DNA of 64,000 bases from Valencia hispanica (taxonomy: Eukaryota; Chordata; Actinopteri; Cyprinodontiformes; Valenciidae). Positions 9,688-20,138 of this stretch are shown one piece after another. The notes beneath the pieces were generated by a model. The model was given only the letters and a program-made list of their open reading frames with translations, was not told where the DNA came from and made no database searches. The DNA is taken from assembly GCA_963556495.2 (NCBI GenBank), contig OY747703.1, positions 57,795,296 to 57,859,295 on the forward strand. The letters are read 5' to 3'. Both the position numbers and the translations under genes were made by a program. How positions within the stretch are numbered: position 1 is the stretch's first letter; every line of letters starts with the position of its first letter.

Positions 9688-9892
9688 ACCAAGGATTATA
9701 TCCCCGACTCCAACGTCTCTCTGCCCGGCTTTCTGATCATGTGCCCAGAAAGAGATTTAAAGAGGAGTGGCAAAAGCAAAGGAGGTGAATTAGCAGAGCT
9801 TGCCAACAACTGATGGTGTCATCCAGGACATGTTACTGTGAAATATTGTCTTTGCTGTCTGGAAATGGAGCTGTCGCATGTAAGGACACTCA
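9688..9892 (+). pseudogene. LINE endonuclease fragment joined to a 3' UTR
   Basis: Translation gives DYIPDSNVSLPGFLIMCPER, then KRSGKSKGGELAELANN, a stop, and WCHPGHVTVK. These match the APE-type endonuclease of fish non-LTR retrotransposons, around the conserved PGF...RxDR...SGKxKGGGLAVLVNN...GHVTVK region. The next block, TCTGGAAATGGAGCTGTCGC near 9859, matches the 3'-UTR-like copy at 33566, so reverse transcriptase sequence has been lost by internal deletion near 9845. The in-frame stop and the deletion make it non-functional. It is interrupted on the left by the element at 8684-9681 and on the right by the element at 9893-12006, and continues at 12007. Confidence 0.7.
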
Positions 9893-12006
9893 TGCATACC
9901 TGTCAAGTTTTGGATTTGAAAATAAGGGAAACATTCCATCAGCCGTGAGCCAAACCGCCACCACAACCAACCTATAGTATCTCTTATATTTTAGGATAGG
10001 TGTACAAAAAAGTATATAATCACTTTTCAACCAATTGCTAACTACAATTAGGTGTTCAGAATCTGATAGGCCTACCTTTGTTGACATTGAAATGCTGTGA
10101 ACATTATGTTATAATACAGCCTAGATGAAAACACAAAAGGGTAAATCAAGCACATTTATTGATTTTACATTTTTCAGTTCATATGCTATTTAACACATTA
10201 CATACTTACAGGTCATTTCAAAATGCTTGTCTTTAAGATAAACATTTACATTTAATTTTCATTACACATTTTCTTTTAATATATCATGTTCAGTCCTGTG
10301 GCTCTCTGACATTCAATAGTGACTTATTATACAATAGGGTGACCATATTCTGAGAATCCAAAAAGAGGACATCTTCCCCAGCATGGGCGTGACTACCCCT
10401 CCGAATCAAATCTCTAAATTAATATGGATTCAGGTTAGAAAATACTCAAATATTAGATTGATGAGGTAAATACAGTCAGATGTCTTTTCCATATCTCACA
10501 TGAATTTGAAGGATTGCTTTGAAAAACCAGCATAATAAATCAAATAGACTAAAGAATGTTTATTCATATTTGCAGAAAAATATCATTATTAAGGATTGTT
10601 GGAAATGTGTTCCAGCAAATATGTTTTTAAAAATGATGTTGGAATTTATTCTCCAGTAAATCACAGAGTCATGTTTAGTGTTTTACCTGCTGTCTGACAG
10701 AGAACTTCTTCTGTATCTTATAACATGCATGCTGGATGGTCCGACTTGAAAACTTTATTTTCTAGTTGATGCATTAGATTAAGTAATTAATCATTATTAC
10801 ATTATCACCATTATAAACTATAGCATGTTTTCAAGATAATATAGTTTATTTTAAACATTAAATCTGACTCATATGCACCAATCTAGATCATAATAATCAG
10901 ACTCTGGCTTCCATAATTCATTGTGCTTTAAAAATGGAATATTCTCCTTTTTATTTGATCTATTTTTTCTCAAGATCACTTGATGTTATGATTGCAGTTT
11001 TCTAGATCTGTTGCGTTCAGTTTTTCAGATAGAGCGATGACAGTAGCATATTTATAATCCTGAGATCCCGAGCAATCCACTGATACTAAATATGTCCAGA
11101 TTGATTATTGGGGAAGGAATGAAACATTTATCCAAAGTCGAACTGATTTTTACCGCGACGTCTCAGAGTCAAATGATTGACGTGATAACTTTGAAATTTG
11201 GATAATAATTATTCTGTGTCGTCGCGAAATGAATCCTAACCTGCTGTAGCAGCTCAGATTGTGTTAGCTCAGGTGTGCTGCTCACCTGAGCTCCACTGCC
11301 CCGATAAAAACGGCTCTGACGACCATGACTGAACATTGGGGATTTTTTTCTACAATTCGTCTGTGAAACTACACTTTCGGCATTTTAGTGGCACATTACA
11401 AGCATGCAGCGCAGCTCCTCATTTGTTTTGTGGGCAGTGGCTGCTTTTAAAGTGAGCTAAACCAGGTACAATATGGGGGTAAATACGGACATTTTATGAT
11501 ATTTAAATAAAAAACCCCGGACATGATTTTATGGCCAAAAAGGAGGACATGTCCGGGCAATAGAGGACGTATGGTCACCCTATTATACAAGTTTGTTGAA
11601 GATTTTGCATTCTTTAACACTTTATGGATATTTACAAACCTTTGATTTTTTGGCAGGAATTCTTTCTTCACTTTTATCCATCTCTCTCGTTTGCTGTTTC
11701 TGTTATGTTCCCGCTATCTGCACAAATCTCGTGACAACTGCCACAGAGGCAACTGTATGTGGCGGTTCTCGCGAGGCTTCTTCTTCTTCTTCTTCATTTT
11801 TCTTGTTTAACGGCGGTTGGCAACCAGCTTAAAGGAGCATTATCGCCTCCTACTGTTCCAGAGATCAGTTTGGCGAGGCAGAGGAATTTTAAAGATATAT
11901 ATAATACGGGAGATTTACGGGAAAATAATAATACGGGAGGACGGCGGGAAAGCGGGGTAAAATATGTTATTTTCCTGGCAAAAGCAGGATACTTGACAGC
12001 TATGCA
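9893..12006. mobile_element. DNA transposon with TGCATA.CTGTCAAG termini
   Basis: The left end TGCATACCTGTCAAG and the reverse complement of the right end TGCATAGCTGTCAAG differ at one base. The right side contains CGGGAGATTTACGGGAAAAT-like tracts, a CTT run (11779-11795) and GGCGGTTGGCAACCAGCTTA, blocks I associate with a widespread fish DNA-transposon family. The flanking octamers GACACTCA and GACATGAC agree only partly, so an 8-bp hAT-type duplication is possible but not proven. No transposase is left. A younger hAT element (10335-11582) sits inside. Confidence 0.65.
10335..11582. mobile_element. hAT-type element, TAGGGTGACC family, copy 1
   Basis: The element begins TAGGGTGACCATA and ends TATGGTCACCCTA, perfect 13-bp inverted termini. 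TTATACAA is duplicated exactly on both sides (10327-10334 and 11583-11590). An 8-bp duplication is typical of hAT transposition. The 1248 bp carry no intact transposase. Sub-terminal blocks near 11545 (AGGAGGACATGTCCGGGCAA) are shared with the copy at 32068-32926. The perfect duplication suggests a comparatively recent insertion. Confidence 0.9.
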
Positions 12007-12176
12007 GACATGACTCTGTCCTACAGTCTTCTGTCAGAAGCCTCTCCAGATTTGTTGCAAGACTGGCTGCTACTGGAGATCCTTCCTTACCACAGCATCG
12101 CCATCCACAATGACTCTTTGAGTTTGGACTTTTTATTTCCCTTTGATGTTAATAAAGTATTTTTTTATTGAATTGA
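12007..12176 (+). mobile_element. LINE 3' end (continuation of the copy at 9688)
   Basis: The blocks CTGTCCTACAGTCTTCTGTC, GACTGGCTGCTACTGGAGAT and CACAGCATCGCCATCCACAA, ending in TTTCCC...TTAATAAAGTA, correspond to a common fish LINE 3' UTR. The same blocks occur at 33598-33760. Position and homology show that it was contiguous with 9859-9892 before the 2.1-kb insertion. Confidence 0.7.
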
Positions 12177-13862
12177 CAAAGTATTTTTGTGGATTTTCTG
12201 AGATTCATATATCACCCTTTAAAAATGTATCTCTGATAAAAGCCTACATTTGATCACTGATCTATTGTCTGATGTACATCCACCGTTGGGATGTCCAGCT
12301 ATGTGTTCTCTTACTCAACTGTTAATCTGAATCTGATACATTTCACAGGCATTTCCATGTTACCCAACTGGAAAAAGGAAATCTACAGTCTCCCACCTAG
12401 TATAAAAGCTTTTTGTAATAGAAACGGGAGAAAAGGAAGGCAACGGCATTAAAAATTGAATAAAAGAGAGGAAATAGGATGTAGAGACAGCAGGAGAGTG
12501 ATGTTCAAACAGTAGCTAAAAGGAGGATGAAGCAGGACAATCAGTGTTGAAGCTTGCTGCCCCTATAGATCGGACTCTCCCATGGTTTGCTGATCATCAG
12601 TTTCTATAATCAATGTAGGAATCTGGGAGAGCTTGGCCTCAGCTCTCAGGACTAAATGAGCAGACTTTTGGATCTGGCCAAGTTGGCATATAGGGAAATA
12701 TAAATTACCTGTAAATTCCAAAGAGGCCTGAAAAAAATGCACTCAAAAAAAATTGCATTCCTTCCCTGAACTGCTTTAGATGCTACTTCTACGTGCAGCA
12801 TGCAGCTACATTCATCAGAGGCCAGTAAAGAGTCAGGTGCTACATCGAAGGGAAGCTACTCCAGTTTTTGCCGATTTAGCTTCTAACATCTATTTAAAAG
12901 GTTCATGTTGTGACTTTTTCCTTGTGAATATTGGAGCAGTGCCCAGTGACAGAAGCACTTTTGATGGACATCACACTGTTATGATATGCCACATATGAGA
13001 GCATGTGGTGCAGGAAAGGGCAACACCAAGGGAGCTACCAAGCATATTTTAATGTGTTATAAATGTGCTGAGAGGTCAGTTGTTGGAGGTGAGCAGAACG
13101 GACAGAGCTCATCTCACCATGAAAACACTCACAGAGAGAAAGCATTGGAATACCAATAAAAAAAGTTGGCGGTCGTCCTGGGGAACAACGACCCGGCTTT
13201 GGAGATTTGTCTCCCGGTCGGGCCCGAATGATTTTTCCAGGCCTCTGTGCATACAACAAAGAGAAAATGTCTCCAGTAAAATGAACTTATTTCTGCTGCA
13301 AAACAGTTATTGTCATGTCAGCATGCAAAAAACGTTAAGACTCATTCACTGAAAAGCTAAGCGGAAGAAATAAGTGCATGACTGCATCACCCTGTTTGTG
13401 TTGGACTCTTTCGACGGTGATAAATGAAAAATACTATAAAGGCCTCCTTCTTTATTAGTGCTTAATAGTGATCTTTACTCAACTATCTGGTTTTACCTCA
13501 ATCAGTGTGCCTTTAATTAAAGGGACATTAAAGGGCAGATAAATCGGTAAACCTATAAATTTAGGCTGCATTTTCACATCATTAACAGTCAACATTTCTA
13601 TCAGTTTAGTTATTTACTGTCCCACATGGGTCAATCTGGTGCACACCAGCAGTCATGGACAGCCATGGCTTAATCCAGACATGTCAACAGAATTATCATA
13701 ATTATTAATGAGGAAAAAAATCGTTATACATTCTAAAATGTGCCAAGCTTGCTCAAGTTTGCTAAAGAGCTTTAATTGGGGTTGGGACAAAAGAACACTT
13801 GTATCAATTGCAACTCAAAATAAGCAACCTGTACCTTCGACCAAAGAGAAGGAGAGCCAATT
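12177..13862. other. Unannotated region
   Basis: No domain was recognised in the open frames at 12780-12998, 13035-13259 or 13065-13352. No tRNA, microsatellite or repeat boundary was seen. The region is probably unique intronic or intergenic DNA. Confidence 0.4.
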
Positions 13863-14215
13863 CCATGGCATCAGATTACTTTCTTTAACATGAGGGCGCA
13901 ATTCATAACAAAACCAGTGTAAAACAGGTTGGGGAGAAGGTAAATGATATTGTGGAGAGTAAAACTGTTATCATAAGCGCGGGAATTTTCAAACAGGGCA
14001 CATACAATTACATTTTTTCCAAACATTTCCTTAATCTTTTCTCAGTTTAGCAAAACTCTCAAGTTTCTTTCTTCCTACACTACCTTATTCAGTTTTCACC
14101 CTCTCACTTCTGAAGGCTGCACTCTCTCGCTTCCAGATTTCTCTGGGAGTGACGTCACACATGCAGGCTAGACTAGACAATGCACAATTTTACTTTCTGC
14201 ATGTGGGCTGAGTGC

Positions 14216-14832
14216 ACCACGCTCATAGCTGGCAAATGTGTTTCGGTGCCAAAGATAGGTCACATGGACACAACAACTATAAAAAGACTGTGCAAAGTGA
14301 GAGTTCATCTATTAAACTGTGTGAGGAAAACTAAAGACTAGAGTATACACTTTTTTAACGTTTTTGTGAGACTGCTGCTTTTTACCTACGCTTAGGAGGT
14401 TCTGTTTTTGCCAGGGTTTGTTTGTTTGTTTATCTGTGTGTCTGTCTGTTAGCAACATAACTCAAAAAGTTATAGACGGATTCTGATGAAATTTTCAGGA
14501 AAGGCCTGCTGTGGGACCAGGAACAAGTGATCAGATTGTGGGAGTGATCCGGATCGTTTATAATATATATAATTTTCTAATACACAACAGTAATTATTTC
14601 TATGTAGCTATTTATTTCCAGAGATGTGTAGGTCAGTTTTGTAAAGGCTGACCTGTAAAAGCCTATCTATAGTTTGTTATATAACGGTTCTACCTAACCA
14701 CATGGAGAAGGAACACTTGAAATATGTTAAAATCAAAATAATTTTTTAAGTAAAAACAGTATGAGTGAAGTGTTTCAGGACTGGACCAAGTGTGCCTTTT
14801 TTGGGAAAAGAAAATACGCTCATCCTAAAATA
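14216..14832 (+). mobile_element. Degraded hAT copy, TAGGGTGACC family
   Basis: Blocks GAGACTGCTGCTTTTTAC (14368), AGTTTGTTATATAACGGTTC (14671) and GTGTTTCAGGACTGGACCAA (14770) align in order with 32571-32890 of the intact copy. The right terminus CTCATCCTA near 14820-14832 is a decayed form of GTCACCCTA. The left terminus is missing. Another repeat (14393-14575) is inserted in it. Confidence 0.6.
14393..14575 (+). mobile_element. Ancient interspersed repeat, copy 1
   Basis: Blocks GGAGGTTCTGTTTTTGCCAG, GTTTGTTTGTTTGTTTATCTG, CTCAAAAAGTTATAGACGGA, GGGACCAGGAACAAGTGATC and GTGATCCGGATC match the copy at 22970-23160. This conserved repeat is widespread in aquatic animals; I cannot name its class with confidence. 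It splits the hAT relic after TTTTTAC. Confidence 0.55.
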
Positions 14833-15350
14833 AGGCGTGATTGCATCAGCCCAAAACGTAAGTTTGGATTCTGGTAATTAGTTATTTTCTAACTTGGATG
14901 AATTCATTTAGGCTGCATTGTTTCCAGGATCTCATGGTGATCTGAATCTCATTTTCTCATTTTAACCAGGGATTCGGTAACTATGACAACAAGGTGTTTT
15001 ACAACCGGGAGATCTCATTTATTCACAGGAAGTAAAATTTAGCATTTTGCTAGTCTGGCTCTGTGATGTCACTCCTGTAGAAATCTGGACGTGAGACAGC
15101 GCAGGCCTCAGAAGTGAGAGGGCGTACATCGAATCAGTACGAGTAGGAAGAAAAAACTGTTTTGCAAAAGTGAGAAAAGATTTTGGATATGTGAGGAGAA
15201 ATTGTCATTGTGTGAGCCCTGTTAGAAAATTATTGTGCCCCATATAACATTTTTACTTTCCACAATATTATTTTACTGTCCCCCCAACCTGTTTTTATGC
15301 TTGTTTTGTTATGAATTGCGCCCTCATGTTAAAGAAAGTCTGATGGCATA

Positions 15351-16204
15351 AATTTCCTCTAAAACTCACCTCACACTGTGCCTTTTGCGACCCAAGATTT
15401 CAGCTAGTCAAACTGCATGACGTCTCGCTCTATTTCTCACCAACATCATGAACACCGAAAAGCAAACGTCACTAAAAGCCGACCGGTATCCCAGATGGCA
15501 ACGATAAAATGTCATATACACTGTCTTTGCTGCCAATACATCCGGTTTCTTTGTTGCTCCACATATTCTTGAGTGTAGCCTGCATTGTTGGAAATGTTGA
15601 TACTGCTACATTCGCATTGTACTCTTGTCACTAGTTTTGTTGCGTCAAATTGTTGTGTATTTTGATTGGTCAATTGCAAACCAGAGTTGTAGATTTTATG
15701 ACATTGCTTGAAGATGGCTGGAGGCTGGATTCGGTCGTGAGAGTGCTCAGTAAGCTGTTGGCGGGCCCATCACACTGGAAGACCACAGCCCTCTGAATCA
15801 CATGCGCCGTATTTCATCACGACTTTATTCATGACGAAAGATGTGTCTACTACGTCTGAAAAAACTGCTGCCAAGGATGGTTTTGGCCTTTTTTACAATC
15901 TGTCTGTTGCAGGTATCAGACAGGGGGTGCTGTTGAAGACTTCAGGTCGCACAGTTTGCAAATTGGTGTAATTTGTAAGTGCAAATGGGTGACTGGGGCT
16001 CCAGTGTAAAGTAGCTCTGCCATAATTAGTTGATAAGACGTCAATGACAAATGTAGTATTCAACGTCATTGTTTATTTTTTTAAGCTTTGTTTTCCTCTT
16101 AAAACTGTCACTGTACTTTTTGCTTTAGATAGCACTTTACCACTTTAGATAGCACATAACACTTAGAGATAACACTTCAAGCTAGAAGCAAATTATGTTT
16201 ATAC
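15351..16204. other. Unannotated region, possibly interior of a hAT-like element
   Basis: No coding domain is recognised. Its right boundary is a hAT-like terminus at 16333, so part of this region may be the body of that element. No matching left end beginning CTAGGGCTGC was found. Confidence 0.3.
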
Positions 16205-16333
16205 TAGAGCCGCTGCGTGCTGTTGCAATAAGATACAATTTAGACGTGATCTGATTAGCCGACTAATCGGCAAAATCCCTGCTGTGATTAGTGATTAGTC
16301 GATTATCAAAATAATCGTTTTTGGCAGCCCTAG
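16205..16333. mobile_element. Right end of a hAT-like element (GGCTGCC terminus)
   Basis: The segment ends with the reverse complement of CTAGGGCTGCCAAAAACGAT, followed inward by ATTAGTCGATTATC and GCCGACTAATCGGC. These paired GATTAGTCGA motifs are characteristic of a very common fish hAT terminus. Only the right end is recognisable. Confidence 0.5.
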
Positions 16334-16396
16334 TGTAAAGCGCTTTGAGTGGTATGACTAGGAAAGTGTTATAATAGTTCAGTCCATTTATCGTCT
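16334..16396 (+). repeat. Short SINE 3'-tail fragment
   Basis: TGTAAAGCGCTTTGAGTGGT followed by AAAGTGTTATAATAGTTCAG and TCCATTTA matches the 3' part of the tRNA-headed SINE found complete at 43944-44237 and 27430-27725. Confidence 0.55.
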
Positions 16397-16762
16397 TAAG
16401 AATGTCCAACTGAGCAGTTGACAAACTTAAGACTTTAGGTGGCATCACTCGTACCAGTGAGTTGAGACAAAATATGTACACAGGTTGCCTCAATTTCTCT
16501 CTAGGTATTTTCAACTTAACATGTCTTATTTCGACTCAAAGAATAGAGTAGAACCAAATAGCTATTTAAAATTGTTTCAGCTTTGGATTAATCTTTGAGT
16601 TAACTTCTTAATTATGGTTCACACGACACCACAACCCTTTGTTGAGTTTACTCATAAAAGTGAAAGTAGTTGTCTTACTTTTTTAAGTTTATTCAACTTT
16701 ATATTATTTTTACAGTACATGTGATGTAACCACACTTGTTCAGTTGTTTGTCTTGTTAGCAG

Positions 16763-16845
16763 GTAGTTGGTGTTGGATCTGCAAGACATCTGGAGCAAAT
16801 GCTGCAATCATCTATGTTCTTCCATCAAGCTGTTCCTCTCAAAAG
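16763..16845 (+). other. Candidate exon A (83 bp)
   Basis: It has a pyrimidine-rich acceptor (TTTGTCTTGTTAGCAG) and a consensus donor (AAAAG then GTATGT). The frame SWCWICKTSGANAAIIYVLP is open and ends exactly on a codon boundary, in phase with candidate exon B at 17389. No domain is recognised. Chance is a serious alternative for so short an exon. Confidence 0.2.
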
Positions 16846-17388
16846 GTATGTCTAGGAGACGTCATGGTGGCTGCGCATTCATTAATTAAAAACCAGCAGA
16901 AAGAAATGTTGTAAAAGGATGAATTTGGTTCTAAAACTAGATCATTTTAATCATATGAATAAAAAGAAACATTTCAGAAAGGATATTAACAATTGGTGGC
17001 AAAACCTTGGCTCTTAATACAGTATGCTGACTATTTCATCAAATTAAAAGTTTGCTTTAGTTTTAACTAAACAAAGATGAAATAAGTTGTTTTTGCAATT
17101 AAAGGTTTTGAATAAAACTCAATGATCAGTGCTGCCCCCCCCCCACACCACCACCACACCTTGGGAACTAGGGGGATGTATCTCTCTCCAATTTTCTACT
17201 CTGAGGGCCTCTATGAGCCTTTCTTTCTTATCTGTTTGGGTCTAATGTATCCATTCTGGTGAAAATGCATTGTGGGTTCAGCATGCAACCGATTCTTGTG
17301 TGTTTTAATAATGGAAATGATTTAGTGTCTCAGCACTGCCATTGAAGCTGAGAGGATTAAGCTCTTGTTTTCTGGTTTCTCTCTGCAG
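16846..17388. other. Sequence between candidate exons
   Basis: Nothing is recognised except a C-run near 17138 and strong pyrimidine enrichment just before 17389. It would be the intron if the flanking candidates are real. Confidence 0.3.
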
Positions 17389-17604
17389 GAATCTGTTATC
17401 TTGAAGCAAAGCTCAGCACAGTCATGTTGCTTAAACCAGGATGCTTCTATATCACTTCGTAATGTAATGCTGCCTCCAGTTAGTGAAAGGATATTATTTT
17501 CTACGGCTCCCCTTAGCTTGTTCAGTCAACACAACGTTACAGAGTTGTTATCCAAGGAAAGCATGGCATGCTCTGTGAAAGGATGGGGCAATTACTGGAG
17601 GCGG
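17389..17604 (+). other. Candidate exon B (216 bp, 72 codons)
   Basis: A strong acceptor (GTTTTCTGGTTTCTCTCTGCAG) precedes ESVILKQSSAQSCCLNQDAS, and the frame stays open through VTELLSKESMACSVKGWG to a donor (GGCGG then GTAAAT). Both borders are phase 0. It joins candidate exon A without a stop, giving about 99 open codons. I do not recognise the protein, and codon use gives no clear support, so this is only a lead for transcript data. Confidence 0.22.
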
Positions 17605-18035
17605 GTAAATTAAAAACGATCATTCAGGTAGAGCCACAAAAGATTTTGTTTGTGCAAAACTGTTGAAAAGCAGTATGTCTTTGTGTTTATTCCACAAAGC
17701 TCTCTGCAAAGGATGATTTGCTCCTCAAATTGAGCTGCTCAGCATATAGCATCCTTCTTTTCTGACGCCCAGAGCTACAAAAACAAAATATTCAGTGACA
17801 CTTAAAGGCCGATGCTTTTTGCAATACACAGTTTGCTAGAGCTATCTAAGGTTTCCTGAATGGTAATGATCATTTTGACACAGGGAATGAAAGAACTAAA
17901 GAAACAACCTGTTGCACTGTGGCTTTTAGAAACCAAAGAGAAAAAGAGTTTTGTGTACGATGGGGGGTTGTCTTCAAAGTGCTGATGTCAGAAAGCTTCA
18001 GAAAAGAAAAAAAGTTTTGGAGACACAGCTTCATT
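17605..18035. other. Unannotated sequence
   Basis: The opposing short open frames near 17870-18107 show no domain. Nothing else is visible. Confidence 0.4.
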
Positions 18036-18039
18036 TTAA

Positions 18040-18509
18040 AGGAACAGGGGGCAGGATTTGTAAATAAAATCAACATCCATGTCCAGTTTTTTAATGCTGT
18101 TGAGTGATGAAGCGTTATAAACCAAAAAGAATGAGCCCACCCACGTATCGCTCCATTTTCTTAAACCGGCTGTGTGCTGCAAAATGTGGTGCAGTTCGGG
18201 GCCTGAATTTCCCGCGCTGTCTTAGTGTGACGTCAATTGACACGGCTTGCACGTTCTCGACAGCTTTAAAAGAGGAAGAAAAATGGTTGCAGACCTCCAT
18301 TGATTCAATTGTGAGAATGGATTCTTCTGCAACTGGGAAATGACCAAGGACGACTCACAGCCCACTAAGAGAAAGAAGTACGTCACTGTGAAGAAGTATG
18401 TTTTCCTTGTGAAGCGTTTATGCCCGCTCCAGTGCGGCTGGTTGCAGTTACTTGCAGCGCCGGCTGCGTCGCTCATGAGTTTTGTTTCTTCATTCTGCCC
18501 CATGCTCCT
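18040..18509. mobile_element. TTAA-flanked non-autonomous DNA element
   Basis: The left terminus AGGAACAGGGGGCAGGATT and the reverse complement of the right terminus AGGAGCATGGGGCAGAATG match at 15 of 19 bases. TTAA lies immediately outside both ends (18036-18039 and 18510-18513). TTAA target duplication indicates a piggyBac- or Kolobok-type element. The 470 bp include a GC-rich middle and no transposase. Confidence 0.75.
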
Positions 18510-18513
18510 TTAA

Positions 18514-18884
18514 GCTGCAGCACATTTTACAACAAACAAATTATGAGGAACCTTAGAAGAAACCTGTTGATCTTTAAACCCAGCCTCTTCTGAAGACCTT
18601 CAGACGAAACATGGGCAATTCCATATTTGGCATTCCCCAACATATGACTCCAACTTTTAACACATGTTTTTCCCACATGCTTACTTTCCATATTTGGTCT
18701 TTCCTAGCTCATGGCCTCAAACATCTCCATATGGTGCTGGGATCCAAATCTTTTCTTAGTTGGTCAATCCCAGTGTAAGAATTCAGCTTAGAAATATGGC
18801 TAAAGCCCAACCAAGGGTCTATGTGGGTCAGACACTACAAGAGTGCATCATGTTGCTTTTCATTGGAAATGTCTGACTACTCCT
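18514..18884. other. Unannotated sequence
   Basis: Repeated phrases (CCATATTTGG twice, CACATG twice) hint at old repeat DNA, but no family is recognised. Confidence 0.35.
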
Positions 18885-18948
18885 GAACATCCTAGGGTGT
18901 TTGCAGATGACAATGTGATCTGCAGTGAGAGCAGGAAGCAGGTAGGCT

Positions 18949-20138
18949 TAGAGGCGGGACCAAGTCATTGTTTTACAAGTTTCAAGTAAGTCTCAAGTCA
19001 TTATCCTCAAGTCCCGAGTCAAATGTCAAATCAACAGAGGCAAGTCCCAAGTCTAAAACTTTGAATTTTGAGTCATTTCGTGTCATTTTTTAGAAACAAT
19101 GTTGCATTTGTATATTCAATGTAAGTCATAGACCATGTTTTTTTGGGGGTGAATTTGATTGGCTGTGCTGAAGCTCACACACATACAGAGAGACAGTCTC
19201 TGTTACACAGGAGGAGTGAAATGACTTACCCCTCCTTTCCACCGGACGCGTAAGCGGCACGTTACAGGAGGAGCACGTTTCACTTGCGTATTCTGCTGCT
19301 TGGCCCTTTCCACCGGGTGCGTATGAGGCGCATAGCAGCAGGGAAGCAGCTGTCACAGAGAGAGCACGAAATCACGCGAGATTAGCAAAATCACGAGTGG
19401 TTTCGTCAGTAAACACAACAACCATAGACATATATAAACGTCTATGACAATATTAACCAGGAATAGACAACAACATGGCTCCAAAAGGTTTGTGTTTTAT
19501 TTTATGTCCGTTTTATATTCACCAATAAGTTTATGTTATGTCAGGGAATATCTAAAATTGCTCATTTGTGTGATGACACACAAATGAGACCCTCCCGCAA
19601 GGTACTGACTTCTCACCGGGCCGTACAGGTAGTGACCTTTTTTGAGTAAAGAAACCGCAAAGCAGCACATTTCTTTTATTTTGAACATTTCCGGATGCCG
19701 AGTTGTCATATTTCCTGGCCTCCCCTATCCAAAATGTCGATATTTACGTGTTTCAGAGGCGTACCGCGTAGAAAATAGGACTGCCGCGTATATTTAGAAA
19801 AGTGTTGCGACATGACGCTCCTGAGATGTGGCAGACTGTGCTGCTTTCGCCTCCGGTGGAAAAGGTTCTATTGACTACAGCGGTGGCTATCAGCGTGCTG
19901 CTCCTGTAACGTGCAGCTCACGCGTCAGGTGGAAAGGAGGGGTTAAAAATGCGTGATTTGGAAATAATAGGTGTTTTAAACTTTAGATATTGGGTAGTAT
20001 GTCAAGTCTTTTCAAGTAAACAGGTTCAAATCTAAGCCAAGTCCCAAGTCATCAGTCTAAACGTCCAACTAAAGTCTTTGAACACTTTTCAAGTCAAGTC
20101 TTAAGTCATAAAATGATTGACTCGAGTCCACACCTCTG
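18949..20138. mobile_element. DNA element with TAGAGG/CAGAGG termini inside the RTE LINE
   Basis: The left end TAGAGGCGGGACCAAGTCA and the right end, read in reverse complement as CAGAGGTGTGGACTCGAGTCA, are inverted. Both sub-terminal regions are dense in CAAGTC and AAGTCAAGTC motifs, a pattern I know from a large fish hAT-like family. Its flanks join the two halves of the RTE frame. An exact target duplication could not be fixed. A Harbinger-type element (19229-19942) is nested in the middle. Confidence 0.7.
19229..19942. mobile_element. Harbinger-type element with TTA duplication
   Basis: The left terminus CCCCTCCTTTCCACCGGACG and the reverse complement of the right terminus CCCCTCCTTTCCACCTGACG differ at one base in 20. 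The similarity continues through CGCGTAAGC, GCACGTTACAGGAG and AGCACG. TTA flanks both ends (19226-19228 and 19943-19945). A second TTTCCACCGG block lies inward on each side. The 714 bp carry no transposase. It is the youngest layer of this three-level nest. Confidence 0.85.

Larger units (their letters stand above)
13863..15350. mobile_element. Element with about 300-bp terminal inverted repeats
   Basis: The left arm (about 13869-14176) and the reverse complement of the right arm (about 15049-15349) share long blocks: CTTTCTTTAACATGAGGGCG, CAATTCATAACAAAAC, AACAGGTTGGGG, TTTTCTCA, CCAGATTTCT and a GTGACRTCACA core. The arms differ by substitutions and short indels, so the insertion is old. 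Exact ends are uncertain; ATGGCATCAGA is present at both outer edges. The interior holds a degraded hAT copy (14216-14832). No transposase was recognised. The superfamily is undetermined. Confidence 0.7.
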
